From the NCBI RefSeq assembly GCF_002994635.1, contig NZ_PVNL01000130.1:1-64000 (forward strand): a stretch of DNA of 64,000 nucleotides, read 5' to 3'. The notes under the pieces were generated by a model that worked only from the letters and a program-made list of their open reading frames with translations, did not search any database and was not told the DNA's origin. Shown here piece by piece: positions 18,310-28,968 of this stretch (the first letter of the stretch is position 1; every line of letters starts with the position of its first letter). This DNA is from Enhygromyxa salina (lineage in GTDB: Bacteria; Myxococcota_A; Polyangia; Nannocystales; Nannocystaceae). The translations under genes and the position numbers were made by a program.

Positions 18310-19752
18310 TCACCACTTTCGCTGGTCGGGATCGGGGCTGAGCAGGCGCTCGAGCAGGGCGTTCCACGGCTCACCGAGCTGGTCCGGGAGTAGCTCGTCG
18401 AGCATGGCTCGGGGATCGAAGTTGGGGTCGACGCGGTCGAAGTCCGCGGGCAGCGGGGCCGGGGCGATCGCGAGCTCGAGCACGACGACGCCAGCGGCGT
18501 AGAGATCGCTGGCGGGGCTGGCCTGAATCCCGAGCTTGATCTCGGGCGCGAGGTAGCGAAGCGTGCCCGCGCGGACGCTGGGGTTGCGCCCGCCCGACGG
18601 GGGCTCACCGCGTGGCTCGCTGCCGATCGCCAGGCCAAAGTCAGCGAGCGCCACCGGGGACCCGGGCCGAGCCTCGCGGACCAAGATGTTGGCTGGCTTG
18701 ACGTCGCGGTGGACGGCCCCGGCCGCGTGCACGGCTCGCAGCGCCAGACGCAGCTGCTCGGTCACCGTTGGCAGGTCGGCGGGCGTCAGCAGGCGCTTGC
18801 GCATGGCGAGGCGCAGGTTGCCGCCGCGGCACAGCTCGAGCGCGACGAAGCGATGGCGCGGCTGGACGTCGAGCAGCGCGACCACGTGCGGGCTGCGAAC
18901 CTTGGCCAGGGTCTGGGCTTCGGCGAAGAACCGGGCCTCGACGACCCGCGCGGGCACCCCGTCGCGACGGGCGTCGTCGCCGAGCAGCCGCTTGATCGCG
19001 ACCGAGCGACCGACGCGGCGATCGTAGGCCTCATAGACGACGGCGTGGCGGCCACGACCGAGGGGGCGACCGAGCTCGTAGCGCTCGAGGCCGACCCCGC
19101 CCGCGAGCTCGAGCTCCTCGAGGCCGTCGAGCAGCGACAGGCCCCGGCTGCGGTGCTCGGTCGAGAGCCCGCGCCGCTCGAGCTCGCGCACGCAGCTGGA
19201 CCAGCCCCGCAGGCCGCGGGTGTGGTCCACGTCGATCGCTAGCACGGCCTCGTAGTGACGCTGGGCGCCGCTGACGTCGCCGCGCTCGAGCAGGTGATCG
19301 GCGAGCATGAGGTTGGTCGAGATCTCCAGCTCGAACCGCGCCGCGCGAGCACGAGCCCGGTCGCGGTCGTCACCCACCGACTTGGCGGCGTCGGCTGGGA
19401 CCGCCAGGATCGCGCGGGCGAGGGCCACACCCAGCTCGGGATCGAGGGCGTCGAGCAGCTCGCTGGCCAGGCGCAGCGCGAGGTCGAGGCGCGGGTTTCG
19501 GGCCAGGTGATCGGCGATCGCGAGCACCGCCCCGCGCAGGTAGCCCGCGTGGGACAGGGCCCGCAGCCGGGCGTCGATCATCGCGAGCGGCTGCTCGGCC
19601 TCGAGCTCATCGACCAGCAGCTGCAGCTCGGGCAGCTCGTCGGGGGTCGTCGCGCCCTCGCCAAACCGGCGCAGGACCGCCGAGATCGCGCTCGCCAGCG
19701 GGGTATCGGGCGCGGCGAACGGGGTCGGGGCGCGGACCAGGGTCTCGGTCAT
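18310..19752 (-). CDS. TPR-containing Ser/Thr protein kinase
   Basis: 480 residues. Residues 1-215 form an all-helical TPR-like region. Residues about 224-480 are a Hanks-type kinase with glycine loop LGRGRHAVVY (230-239), VAIK Lys254, HRDVKPANILV (348 onward), DFG 371-373 and APE 402-404, so all catalytic motifs are intact. There is no transmembrane helix, so it is cytosolic, unlike PknB-type kinases. The C-lobe ends at the last residue. It lies 16 bp downstream of a TPR-FHA protein and 2 bp upstream of a lipoprotein. FHA domains read phospho-Thr, so the FHA neighbour is a likely substrate or partner. The operon diverges from the MoxR-VWA operon, suggesting that phosphorylation controls that module. 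Confidence 0.93.
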   Translation of the reverse strand: MTETLVRAPTPFAAPDTPLASAISAVLRRFGEGATTPDELPELQLLVDELEAEQPLAMIDARLRALSHAGYLRGAVLAIADHLARNPRLDLALRLASELLDALDPELGVALARAILAVPADAAKSVGDDRDRARARAARFELEISTNLMLADHLLERGDVSGAQRHYEAVLAIDVDHTRGLRGWSSCVRELERRGLSTEHRSRGLSLLDGLEELELAGGVGLERYELGRPLGRGRHAVVYEAYDRRVGRSVAIKRLLGDDARRDGVPARVVEARFFAEAQTLAKVRSPHVVALLDVQPRHRFVALELCRGGNLRLAMRKRLLTPADLPTVTEQLRLALRAVHAAGAVHRDVKPANILVREARPGSPVALADFGLAIGSEPRGEPPSGGRNPSVRAGTLRYLAPEIKLGIQASPASDLYAAGVVVLELAIAPAPLPADFDRVDPNFDPRAMLDELLPDQLGEPWNALLERLLSPDPDQRKW

Positions 19753-19768
19753 GGGGATGGATACCTCA

Positions 19769-21154
19769 TCAGACCAGCGGGGTGACCTCGAACTCGAACG
19801 CCGGCCCGGCCCCGTCGTGCGTCGGGTCGAAGCGGACTCGGTCGTGCACGAGCAGCTCGACCGGCTCGCCGACGCCGAGCGGACCGCCAGCCAGCGAGAC
19901 CATCCAGTCGGGGGTCGTGCGGGCCACGACCTGGTCGCCCTCGAACCCGAGCGCGATCGGCAGGTGCTCGGTGGGGCTGATCCACAGCGGGCCGCCGAGC
20001 GGGGCGAACGAGGTCCACGCGCTGTTGAGGCGATCGGGAGGGTGGCTCAGCCCGGCCTCGCGCAGCAGCGCGAGCGGGCGCTGATCCTCGTCGCTGCCCG
20101 ATCCCCGGCATGACCACAGGTCGAAGCTCGACGCGATCCCCAGCGCGAGCGACCGCGCTCCAGGGACCCCGTCATCGAACAGCGCATGGTCTTCGCCGGG
20201 CGCGAGCGGCTCGCCGTCGAGGAAGCTGCCCGCGCGCGAGCCGAGATCGCGGACGACCAGGTGGGGCTCACCGTCGTCGCTGAAGGCGAGGGCGAGCTCG
20301 GCGTGCTCACGCGAGATCGCGGCTCCGGTGACGGTCAGCTCGCACTGCGGACCCCGACCCAGTCGCAGCGCCGAGCGTCCGATCACGCGCACGACGGTCG
20401 GCTGCGCGGCGCCGTGCGCTTGCACGCGCAGGACCAGCGCGCGGCCCCGGATCAGCCTGTGCTCGAGCTGCGAGAGTGACTGGGCGAGCGAGGACAGGGG
20501 CGTCTGGCCGTCGCGCTGGGCGTCGCGCACGTGCTCGAGCAGCAGCGCGTGGGCCAGCTGACGGCGGCCGGTGGCGAGCGCGGCGTCGACCTCGAGCTCG
20601 AGGCTTCGCTGCTCTCGCTGCTGCTGGACGCGCTGCTCGAGGATCGCGTGGATCGCCTCGAGCCGCTCGATGTCGCCAGCTTCGGTGAACGCCTTGGCGG
20701 CGCGCGACAGCAGGCCGAGCTGCTCGTAGAGCCGCCCAGCCTGACCGGCGCGCTGGCCCTCTTCGAGCGCCTGCGCGGCCTCGAGGGCCAGCGCACGGCG
20801 ACGGGCGCCGGGCTCGAGGCCCTCCGCGACCCGCAGCAGCGCCTCCCCGAGGGCGCGGTGCAGCGCCTGGCCCTGCGCGGTCGAGGCCTGATTGCGGGCG
20901 CACCCCTCACGCAGGACCGCGAGCCGCTGCTGTTCGTCGCGCAGGGTGTCGGCGTGCTCGAGGCGCAGGCTCGCGGCCTGGGCGTGCTCGCCCACGTACT
21001 CGAACATCCGCGCGGCCTCCTGCAGCTCGCCGGCCTCCTCCAGCGCGAGCGCGGCGCGCAGCTGGGCCCGGTCCGTCGGCCGGCGCACGCGGACCAGGCC
21101 TTGGCTCGCGTTTGGGGTTGGCCCTCCGCTCTCACCCTGGCGCCGTGGCTTCAC
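19769..21154 (-). CDS. TPR-FHA domain protein
   Basis: 461 residues from GTG 21154, chosen because the longer frame runs into the divergent gene and has shadow composition. Residues about 20-220 are helical repeats (AARMFEYVGEHAQAA, AGRLYEQLGLLSRAAKAF) of TPR type. Residues about 250-330 form an FHA domain with GRGPQCELTV, SREHAEL and VRDLGSRAGSF, giving the GR and SRxH phosphothreonine-binding residues; the usual Asn-Gly is Asp-Gly. A beta-rich C-terminal domain of about 130 residues follows. It is the first gene of the operon with the Ser/Thr kinase. Likely role: a phospho-Thr adaptor for the kinase and perhaps the adjoining MoxR-VWA module. Confidence 0.88.
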   Translation of the reverse strand: MKPRRQGESGGPTPNASQGLVRVRRPTDRAQLRAALALEEAGELQEAARMFEYVGEHAQAASLRLEHADTLRDEQQRLAVLREGCARNQASTAQGQALHRALGEALLRVAEGLEPGARRRALALEAAQALEEGQRAGQAGRLYEQLGLLSRAAKAFTEAGDIERLEAIHAILEQRVQQQREQRSLELEVDAALATGRRQLAHALLLEHVRDAQRDGQTPLSSLAQSLSQLEHRLIRGRALVLRVQAHGAAQPTVVRVIGRSALRLGRGPQCELTVTGAAISREHAELALAFSDDGEPHLVVRDLGSRAGSFLDGEPLAPGEDHALFDDGVPGARSLALGIASSFDLWSCRGSGSDEDQRPLALLREAGLSHPPDRLNSAWTSFAPLGGPLWISPTEHLPIALGFEGDQVVARTTPDWMVSLAGGPLGVGEPVELLVHDRVRFDPTHDGAGPAFEFEVTPLV

Positions 21155-21284
21155 TCGGCAGTTATAGCGGGAATCGTCGGGCGCCGAGGCCAGCGGGATC
21201 GCAGTTCGTGCGTCTCCCCACGATTTCGCCCACGGTCGGCCGGTCAGTCTTGCCCGCGCGAGGCATGTCCCGCATCCTCCCGCG
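21155..21284. promoter_or_regulatory. Divergent promoter region of the FHA-kinase and MoxR operons
   Basis: This 130-bp spacer separates the head-to-head starts (GTG 21154 leftward, GTG 21285 rightward) and must hold promoters for both arms. On the minus strand TATAAC lies just upstream of GTG 21154, but no good -35 partner is seen. I cannot assign a sigma-factor motif. Confidence 0.4.
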
Positions 21285-22904
21285 GTGGCGCAGAGCATCC
21301 TCGAGCCGGTCGCGGCAGGCCAGACCAGGTTTCGGATGCAAGGCCTCGCCCCAGACGCGCGCGGGATCGCGGTCGGGCGCGAGGCCTTGATCGTGTTCGA
21401 GTCGCTCGATCGTTGCGTGGCGTTCCTCGGCGCCTACAGCGTCGAGGCCAGCCTCGACGATCTGTTGCCAAGCATGACCCTGGAGCGAGCCCGCCGAAGC
21501 GGTGGCGGGACCGCGCTGCTGCTGCGCTGCGAGGCGGGCGACGGATACGTGCTCGATCGACTCGCGCGGCTCGCTGGTGCCGCGCGCAGTCAGCTGTACC
21601 CGGGGGCCGGCTCGGTGTTCGTCCGCTATCGCGAGTCGCAGGCGCCGTTCGGCTATGACCTCGCGCTGCCGATCGGCGAGCTGCTGGCCCGCGAAGGCAA
21701 CAGCGCGGGGCTCTCGGTCGACGAGGTGTTGGTCGTGGATCGGGAATTCCTGTCGCGGTTTCGCAGCGACGATCGGCGCGGCGGCGCGGGGCAGGGGACG
21801 CGCGGCCCCGGTGGCGACCGCATCGATCCGATCGAGCTGATCCAGCGTCTGCAGCTGCGCCCGGTCGCGCTGCCGCTCGAGGGGATCGCCAGCGACCCGG
21901 AGCTGTGTGGCATGCGTGACATGGCGCTGGTGCTGGTCGCCCCGGGCATCGCCGAGCGCGTGCTCGCGTACCTGTGGCGCAAAGAGATCAGCATGGCCGG
22001 GATCCGGGTCGCGCTGGCCGAGGATCGCCGCGCGAGCCTGCTGCTGCGCCTGCGCAACCCTCCGGGCCGGATCCTCGACGTGCTGCGGCCGATCCCCGGG
22101 GTCGAGCTGTTGGTCCCGGTCTCGCCCCGCGCGGCGGTCGAGGTCGGCTGGACCCACCCGATCCACCTGGCGTCGGCCAGCTCGTGCCTGCCGGGCGACG
22201 AGATGTATCTATTTCGTGGCCGCGCGGGCCGGGTCGAGCGGATCGACGGCGCGCCGCGCTTCGTCGACGGGCGCTACCTGGTCCAGACCGAGGTCCGGCT
22301 GCGCGAGCCCGAGTTCGAGGTCGAGCCCGTGCGCATGCAAGAGAGCGGGCCGCTCGAGGTCGACCTGCGCCTGCAGGCCTCGTCGATGGCCCGCGAGCCG
22401 CGGGCGTCGCTGATCGCCTGGACCGACCTCGAGCTGCTGCGCCGACTGATCTACCTGGTTCCCCCGAGCGCGCTCGCGGCCGCGCGCCTGGTCCCGCTGA
22501 CCGCCGGGCTGCTGATCGTGGCCGGCGGCGCGCGCCTGGGCCGGGACGGCCGGGCGCTGTCGGTCGGCACCGTGATTCCGCTGGGTCAGCGGTTTTGCGA
22601 GGTCGCTCCGGGCGTGCTGGTGCCCGACGGGTTCGAGCTGTGGCCGCGCCTGCGCCCGCAGCTGGTTCGTGAGCTGCTCGGGCTCGAGGGCGAGGACCGA
22701 GCGCTGTTTCTGGCCCCGGGCAGCGATCCCATCCACATCGCCGACGATCGCATGCTGTCGCTCGACGCTGCTTCGATCGGCACGCTCGAGGCCAGCGAGG
22801 CCGACCTGGTCGAGCCCTCGCTCCCCGCGCTCGAGCCGGGCACCATCACCAATCAACGCCTCGGCCGCTTCGCGCTGTGGGGCTTTCGCAGCCAATCCGA
22901 TTAG
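21285..22904 (+). CDS. MoxR-VWA module protein 1, unknown fold
   Basis: 539 residues from GTG 21285, with no signal peptide. It appears to contain several alpha/beta and beta-rich domains: residues 1-95 and 200-300 look like related units (hydrophobic strand, then AGIRVAL or ESLDRCVAFLG). The C-terminal third has a motif-like stretch, IPLGQRFCEVAPGVLVPDGF, then WPRLRPQLVRELLGL. No enzyme motif is seen. It is first of five co-directional genes that include a MoxR ATPase and a VWA protein, with only 6 bp to the next. It is probably one of the accessory proteins ('bpX' type) of MoxR-VWA ternary systems; that family placement is from memory and unverified. Other explanation: a substrate of the chaperone pair. 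Confidence 0.85.
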   Translation: MAQSILEPVAAGQTRFRMQGLAPDARGIAVGREALIVFESLDRCVAFLGAYSVEASLDDLLPSMTLERARRSGGGTALLLRCEAGDGYVLDRLARLAGAARSQLYPGAGSVFVRYRESQAPFGYDLALPIGELLAREGNSAGLSVDEVLVVDREFLSRFRSDDRRGGAGQGTRGPGGDRIDPIELIQRLQLRPVALPLEGIASDPELCGMRDMALVLVAPGIAERVLAYLWRKEISMAGIRVALAEDRRASLLLRLRNPPGRILDVLRPIPGVELLVPVSPRAAVEVGWTHPIHLASASSCLPGDEMYLFRGRAGRVERIDGAPRFVDGRYLVQTEVRLREPEFEVEPVRMQESGPLEVDLRLQASSMAREPRASLIAWTDLELLRRLIYLVPPSALAAARLVPLTAGLLIVAGGARLGRDGRALSVGTVIPLGQRFCEVAPGVLVPDGFELWPRLRPQLVRELLGLEGEDRALFLAPGSDPIHIADDRMLSLDAASIGTLEASEADLVEPSLPALEPGTITNQRLGRFALWGFRSQSD

Positions 22905-22910
22905 CAGTCC

Positions 22911-24350
22911 GTGGTCGCGCCGCCCTTCAACACGACCGCCGGATTCCTGGCGCGCTTTGTCGAGCCGCTGCTCGCGGGCGGGTCCGTGGAGGTCGAGGCG
23001 CCGCTGTCGGCCCACGATCGTCAGCAGATGCTGAGCGACGCGGGGCCGCTCATGCACCCCAGCTTCTTGCACCTGCGCATGCGGATCGGCCGACGGCTGG
23101 TCGCCGAACCAGCGCTGCCCGATCCCGGGGCCGACGAATTGTCGCTGTGGCTCGGCCTTCACGACGTGCTGGCCCTCGATCACCCGGACACCGAGCGGGT
23201 GTGGACCCGCGCGTCGACTTGGCGGCGGGTCGAGACCGAGACCCGAAGTTTGCTGGCGTTCGCGCGGCCGGCCGACATGGCCAGCGCGCTCGCGCGGGAG
23301 CTCGCGGTCGGGGCGTTCTTGCAGCTTCGCCGCGAAGACCACGTGGTCTCGGGCCCGGCGGGTGACCTGCGGTTTCGCGGACAGACGCCGCCGCGCCGGC
23401 GATTTGGGTTCCTCTCACCCAGCTTCGCCGACGTGCGCACGGAGGTGGTCCGGTGGATCGATCAACCGCACGCGACGATCGTCGATCGCCTGCTGCCCGA
23501 CGTGATGTGGGTCAGCCCGCTGACCTCGCTGCTGCGGCCAGCCTGGGCGCCGCCTGGGTGGTCGCCGCTGATGGCCGTCGAGTTCCTGCAGGCCCGGGCC
23601 TACGCGCGGGCGGTCTGCCACGCGTGGGCGCAGGAGCGCGAGTGGCTGCGGATCGGCGGGGTCGTGGCGGGGAGCTTGCTGCGCTCGCTCGATCTCCACG
23701 GGCGGGTGTTCGGCGATGTGCCGGGCGCTGGCGTCCCTGGCAGCGCCGCCGCGATGCAGCGCGCGGCCAAGGCCGCGCACATGGAGGTCGGCTTTGGTTC
23801 AGGCGTTGGGTCGAGTGCTCGCTCGGGTCGGGCTGGCGATGATCCTGGCGATGATCCTGGCGATGACTCCGATGACTCCGACGATCCAGACCGCGTCGAC
23901 GCCTTCGACCAGGTCGCCCGCGAGTTCGAGGACGAGCCGAGCGGCGTGCTCGCGGCCTTGCCCGCGCCCGCGATCCCCAGCGCACCCGCGGACATCGGCG
24001 CGGTCGTAGGGGCGCTTATCCACCTGCACGTGCTCAAGGTGCTCGAGTTCGACGCGCGGATCAGCATCGGCGTCGGGGCCCGCGACTGGGCCGTGCAGAG
24101 CTTCCTGGCGTTGCCCTTGTTGTTACCGGCGCTCGAGCGGACCCTCGGGCGCCCCTTTGACCTCGACGCCCCGCGCGGGGACACCCTGCCCAGCACGGCC
24201 GGGGCCCTGTTTGCCGGGGGCGCAGGGGTGGTCGACGAGGGCTTCGCGCGCCGCTGGGACGAGTATGGCGAACACCTCGCCGGGCTGGTCCCACGCAACG
24301 TCGTGGACAACCTGCACGCGACCCTGGTCCGGCGAATACGCGAAGAGTAG
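22911..24350 (+). CDS. MoxR-VWA module protein 2, unknown
   Basis: 479 residues from GTG 22911, 6 bp after the preceding stop and 13 bp before the MoxR gene. It is mostly helical and cytosolic, with Trp-rich segments (LSLWLGLHDVLAL, WAPPGWSPLMAVEFLQARAYA) and no catalytic motif I recognise. Residues about 300-330 are a low-complexity acidic insert (DDPGDDPGDDSDDSDD) encoded by short DNA repeats and likely disordered. The last 130 residues return to ordered helices. Its place before MoxR-VWA suggests an adaptor or a target remodelled by the ATPase. Confidence 0.85.
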   Translation: MVAPPFNTTAGFLARFVEPLLAGGSVEVEAPLSAHDRQQMLSDAGPLMHPSFLHLRMRIGRRLVAEPALPDPGADELSLWLGLHDVLALDHPDTERVWTRASTWRRVETETRSLLAFARPADMASALARELAVGAFLQLRREDHVVSGPAGDLRFRGQTPPRRRFGFLSPSFADVRTEVVRWIDQPHATIVDRLLPDVMWVSPLTSLLRPAWAPPGWSPLMAVEFLQARAYARAVCHAWAQEREWLRIGGVVAGSLLRSLDLHGRVFGDVPGAGVPGSAAAMQRAAKAAHMEVGFGSGVGSSARSGRAGDDPGDDPGDDSDDSDDPDRVDAFDQVAREFEDEPSGVLAALPAPAIPSAPADIGAVVGALIHLHVLKVLEFDARISIGVGARDWAVQSFLALPLLLPALERTLGRPFDLDAPRGDTLPSTAGALFAGGAGVVDEGFARRWDEYGEHLAGLVPRNVVDNLHATLVRRIREE

Positions 24351-24363
24351 AAAGACAGCCCGC

Positions 24364-25581
<1,218 letters not shown>

Positions 25582-25591
25582 GGGAGACCGC

Positions 25592-27133
25592 GTGGCCGAG
25601 TTCGAGACCGACGGGGGCGCAGGGGCGGGAGCGGGCGCCCGGGACGACGCGACCGAGCCCTCGGGTGAGCGGCCGCTCGGGGAGCGTGGTGGGCTGCCCA
25701 CGCCCGCGCGCGTGCCGATGCCCGTGCTCGAGCGGCAGATGGGCGGCCTCGCGCTCAGCGAGCTCGACGGCGTCGGCCCGATGGCGCTGATGCGGGCGGT
25801 CGCGTGGCACAACGTGCTGGCCCGGCTCGGGATCGCGGTCCCGCTGGTCATCGTCCACGACGTCGGCTGCCTGATGTGTGGGCTCGGGCGGCCGGCCTCG
25901 GTCAGCCAGGGCGTCGGGGATCCGCGCCTGGGCGAGGCCTGGCGCCAGTTGCTGGTCGATCTGGGCGAGACCGAGCTGTTTCGCCAGCCGGCGGCCTGGA
26001 AGCACCGCGACCCCATGGTCGGGGTCGTGCTCGCGCGGGTCATGGCCAGCGTCGCGCCGCAGCTGCCCGAGGACGCCCGGGTCGCGCGGCCGCAGGAGCT
26101 GCCGGTCGACGTGCTCCAGTACGCGCGCATCGATCCACGCTCGGCCTACACCCGCTACGACCAGGAGCTGGCCGTGGCCTGGATCCGCACCATGGTCGGC
26201 CATCGGTTGTTGCCGCTGCTCGAGACCGAGCAGATCGACGTCGACGCGCTGCGCCTGCTCGGCCTGTTTCGCACGGGCACCGACGGCGTGGCCGGGGTCG
26301 ACCTGGCGGATCTCTACAACGTGATCTTGTCGCCACAGCTGGCCGACGTGATCGACTTCTCGCTGGAGCTGCTGCCCTCGCTGCTCGAGGTTCGCCGCGA
26401 GATGGGCCAGCAGACGTTCGGGGTCGATGGCTACGCGTCGATCGAGCGGGTCGGCAACATCGACAGCATGGTCCTGACCCAGCTCGCCTACGACGACGAG
26501 GTCTTCGAGCAAAAATACGTCGATCACGAGCTGTTCTACTACACCCACGAGAAGCAGTACGAGAACGAGCGCCGGGTCCACCACGTGCTGGTCGACGGCA
26601 GCGCCTCGATGCGCGGCGTTCGTGAGGTGTTCGCCCGCGGGCTGGCGCTCGCGCTGTGCAAGCGGCTGGCGCTGCTGGGCGAGCAGGTCGTGCTGCGGTT
26701 CTTCGACAGCCGCCTGTACGAGGGCGTCAAGGTCGGCGCCGGGGGCCACGTCGAGGTGCCCTACGTGCTGCAGTTCCGGGCCGAGCGCGGGCGCAACTAC
26801 GCCGCGGTCCTGCGTCAGCTCAACGCCGAGCTCGCGGCCCCGCGCCGCGACGCGGCCCAGTCCCTGGTCTACATCCTGACCCACGGCGAGGCCCAGTTCC
26901 CCGCCTCGGAGGTCCAGCTGCTGGCCAGCCGCGCGCCGATCTACGGGGTCTTCATCCTCCCGCGGGGGCCGCTCAAGCTCGGGTATCTCGACGCGCTGCA
27001 TCGGGTCCACGTGATCGACGACGAGGCGATCGGCCACGGTCGTCGGGCCTCGCGGGCCCGGCAGATCATCTCGGAGGTCGAGAGCGACCTCGACGGCGCC
27101 GCGCGCAGTCACGTCGGGGGGAGGCTCGGTTGA
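25592..27133 (+). CDS. VWA-domain protein, partner of the MoxR ATPase
   Basis: 513 residues from GTG 25592, 10 bp after the MoxR stop with a GGGGAG ribosome-binding site. The N-terminal 320 residues are mostly helical, comparable to the ViaA/CoxE-type region that docks on MoxR. The VWA domain occupies about 325-500 with MIDAS DGSAS (D335, S337, S339), so metal-dependent ligand binding should be intact. It is cytosolic, with no signal. MoxR-VWA pairs are a well-known chaperone couple; the VWA subunit normally presents the substrate. The stop overlaps the next start as TTGA, so the ratio of VWA to the downstream repeat protein is probably fixed by coupling. Confidence 0.93.
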   Translation: MAEFETDGGAGAGAGARDDATEPSGERPLGERGGLPTPARVPMPVLERQMGGLALSELDGVGPMALMRAVAWHNVLARLGIAVPLVIVHDVGCLMCGLGRPASVSQGVGDPRLGEAWRQLLVDLGETELFRQPAAWKHRDPMVGVVLARVMASVAPQLPEDARVARPQELPVDVLQYARIDPRSAYTRYDQELAVAWIRTMVGHRLLPLLETEQIDVDALRLLGLFRTGTDGVAGVDLADLYNVILSPQLADVIDFSLELLPSLLEVRREMGQQTFGVDGYASIERVGNIDSMVLTQLAYDDEVFEQKYVDHELFYYTHEKQYENERRVHHVLVDGSASMRGVREVFARGLALALCKRLALLGEQVVLRFFDSRLYEGVKVGAGGHVEVPYVLQFRAERGRNYAAVLRQLNAELAAPRRDAAQSLVYILTHGEAQFPASEVQLLASRAPIYGVFILPRGPLKLGYLDALHRVHVIDDEAIGHGRRASRARQIISEVESDLDGAARSHVGGRLG

Positions 27134-28968
27134 TCGACACCGCGGTGCTGTGGGTTCGGGCCGAGGCCTCGATGCGAGGCGGCCGCTGGCGCGAGGCGCT
27201 GGCCCACCTGCGCAAGCTGATCGAGGTCGTCGATCGGATCGACTTCGAGTACGAAGAGTGGCTGCGGGCGATGGCCGAGTCGCTGCGGGCGCTCGGGCAG
27301 TTTCGCGACGCCGCCGCGTGCTGGGCCTACCTCGGCGCGACCGAGGCCCCCGGCAAGGCGGCGCTCGATCGACTGCGCGCCGAGATCGAAGCAGGGGAGG
27401 CGGATCAACAAGCGATCCGGCTGTTTGGGATCTACCTGTCGCGCGCCGGTCACCACCGTGACGCGGCGACCTGGTTCGAGCTCGCGAACATGCCGATCCA
27501 CCGCGCGATCGAGCTCGAGCGAGCCGGTCAGGACGCCGAGGCGGCGCAGCTGTGGGCGGAGCTGATCGACGGCCGCAACGCCGAGCGGATGGCCCTGGTC
27601 GCGGAGCGCCCCTACGAGCAGGCGCTCGCGCGGATCAACTACGGCCTGTGTCTGCATCGGCTCGAGTCCGATCGGGCTCGGCAGGCGCTGGCCGAGGCGA
27701 CCACCGCCGTCGAGGAGGTCGCGGATCGATTCGAGACCGAGGGACTGCGCGAGCGGGCGTTCGACTGCTACCAGCTGCTCGCGCGGATCGGGACCGAGAC
27801 CGGCACCTTCGAGAACGTCGCGGAGGGCTGCCTCAACAGCGTGCGAATCCTGCGGGACGACGCGCTCAAGCTCGACGCCCTGCGCCTCTACGAGGCCTTC
27901 GTGACCCTGGCGCGGCAGTCGGGCGAGCACCACGCCGTCGCTGGGATCCTGCGCGAGGCGGCTGACTACTGCGCCCGCGCGGGGCTGCCCTACGCCGACG
28001 ATCTGCGCCTGCGCGCGGGTGAGGCCTGGCTCAAGGCCGGCGAGGACGCCAGCGCTCACGGGCACCCGGTTCAGATCGTCGAGAACGCCTACCTGGCCGC
28101 CGCCGAGTCGTACGTGTCGGTCCGGGCGTTTCGCCACGCCGCCGAGGTCTACGCCCGGGTCGCGCAGCTCGACATCAAGGGCCGCGATCGCTACCGCCGG
28201 CTGCTATCACGGCTCGGCAGCAACCCCGAGGACGCCCCGCGCCCGGTCCCGGTCCCCGAGTTCCTCAAGCGGCTGCCCGACTACGAGGAGGTCTGGTACG
28301 TGGACCTGGCCGAGTGGGAGCTCGAGGGTGACCCGGCCCTGATCGCCGCGGGGGTCATGGCCGATCGGCGGTTCCCCGACTACGTGCGCCGCCACGCGCT
28401 GCTGTTGGTGCTCGAGCTGGCCGAGCAGGCCCGCGCGGGCAAGTCGTCGCGGGTCGAGATCGTGAATCGTCTCAAGGGCATTCGCGCGTACCCGGTGATC
28501 GCGGCGCTCGAGCGCATGTACGACACGGGCGACGTCGCCGTCCGGCGCGAGGTCGCCGAGGCGCTCGGGGTGCTCCGGTTCAAGCGCAGCTTCTCCACGC
28601 TGGCGAAGGCGCTGCGCAGCGACGACGCCGAGGTCCGGCATCGGGCCGCCGACGCGATCAGCAACCTGTACTTCCCGCACGCCTTCGATCGTCTGCGGCG
28701 CGTGTTCGAAGCTCGGGATCTGCCGGACGCCGTCGACGCGCGCACGGCCGCGGTCCGGGCGATCGGCCGGATCAACACCGTCGAGGCCCTCGACTTCCTG
28801 TGCGACCGGCTGCGCGAGGCCGACGAGAGCTACGTCAGCCACGTGATCGCGGCGATCAGCGCGCTGAGCAACGCGGACCTGGTCCCGTACCTGCGCCAGC
28901 AGCTCGACCTGGTCCCGCCCGCGTATCGCTCGGTGCTCGAGGACGCGATTCAACAGCTCGGCGGCTAG
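27130..28968 (+). CDS. TPR/HEAT-repeat protein of the MoxR-VWA module
   Basis: 612 residues. The only start consistent with the protein-like frame is TTG 27130, overlapping the VWA stop as TTGA; GTG 27145 is an alternative. Residues 1-400 are tandem helical hairpins of TPR type (for example DALRLYEAFVTLARQSG, FRHAAEVYARVAQL). From about 470 to the end the protein switches to HEAT/PBS-lyase-like repeats (AVRREVAEALGVLRF, EVRHRAADAISNLYF, YVSHVIAAISALSNADL). No catalytic residues are seen. It is the last gene of the rightward operon, probably the scaffold or sensor arm. Its last bases overlap the stop of the converging gene (CTAG). Confidence 0.88.
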   Translation: MIDTAVLWVRAEASMRGGRWREALAHLRKLIEVVDRIDFEYEEWLRAMAESLRALGQFRDAAACWAYLGATEAPGKAALDRLRAEIEAGEADQQAIRLFGIYLSRAGHHRDAATWFELANMPIHRAIELERAGQDAEAAQLWAELIDGRNAERMALVAERPYEQALARINYGLCLHRLESDRARQALAEATTAVEEVADRFETEGLRERAFDCYQLLARIGTETGTFENVAEGCLNSVRILRDDALKLDALRLYEAFVTLARQSGEHHAVAGILREAADYCARAGLPYADDLRLRAGEAWLKAGEDASAHGHPVQIVENAYLAAAESYVSVRAFRHAAEVYARVAQLDIKGRDRYRRLLSRLGSNPEDAPRPVPVPEFLKRLPDYEEVWYVDLAEWELEGDPALIAAGVMADRRFPDYVRRHALLLVLELAEQARAGKSSRVEIVNRLKGIRAYPVIAALERMYDTGDVAVRREVAEALGVLRFKRSFSTLAKALRSDDAEVRHRAADAISNLYFPHAFDRLRRVFEARDLPDAVDARTAAVRAIGRINTVEALDFLCDRLREADESYVSHVIAAISALSNADLVPYLRQQLDLVPPAYRSVLEDAIQQLGG

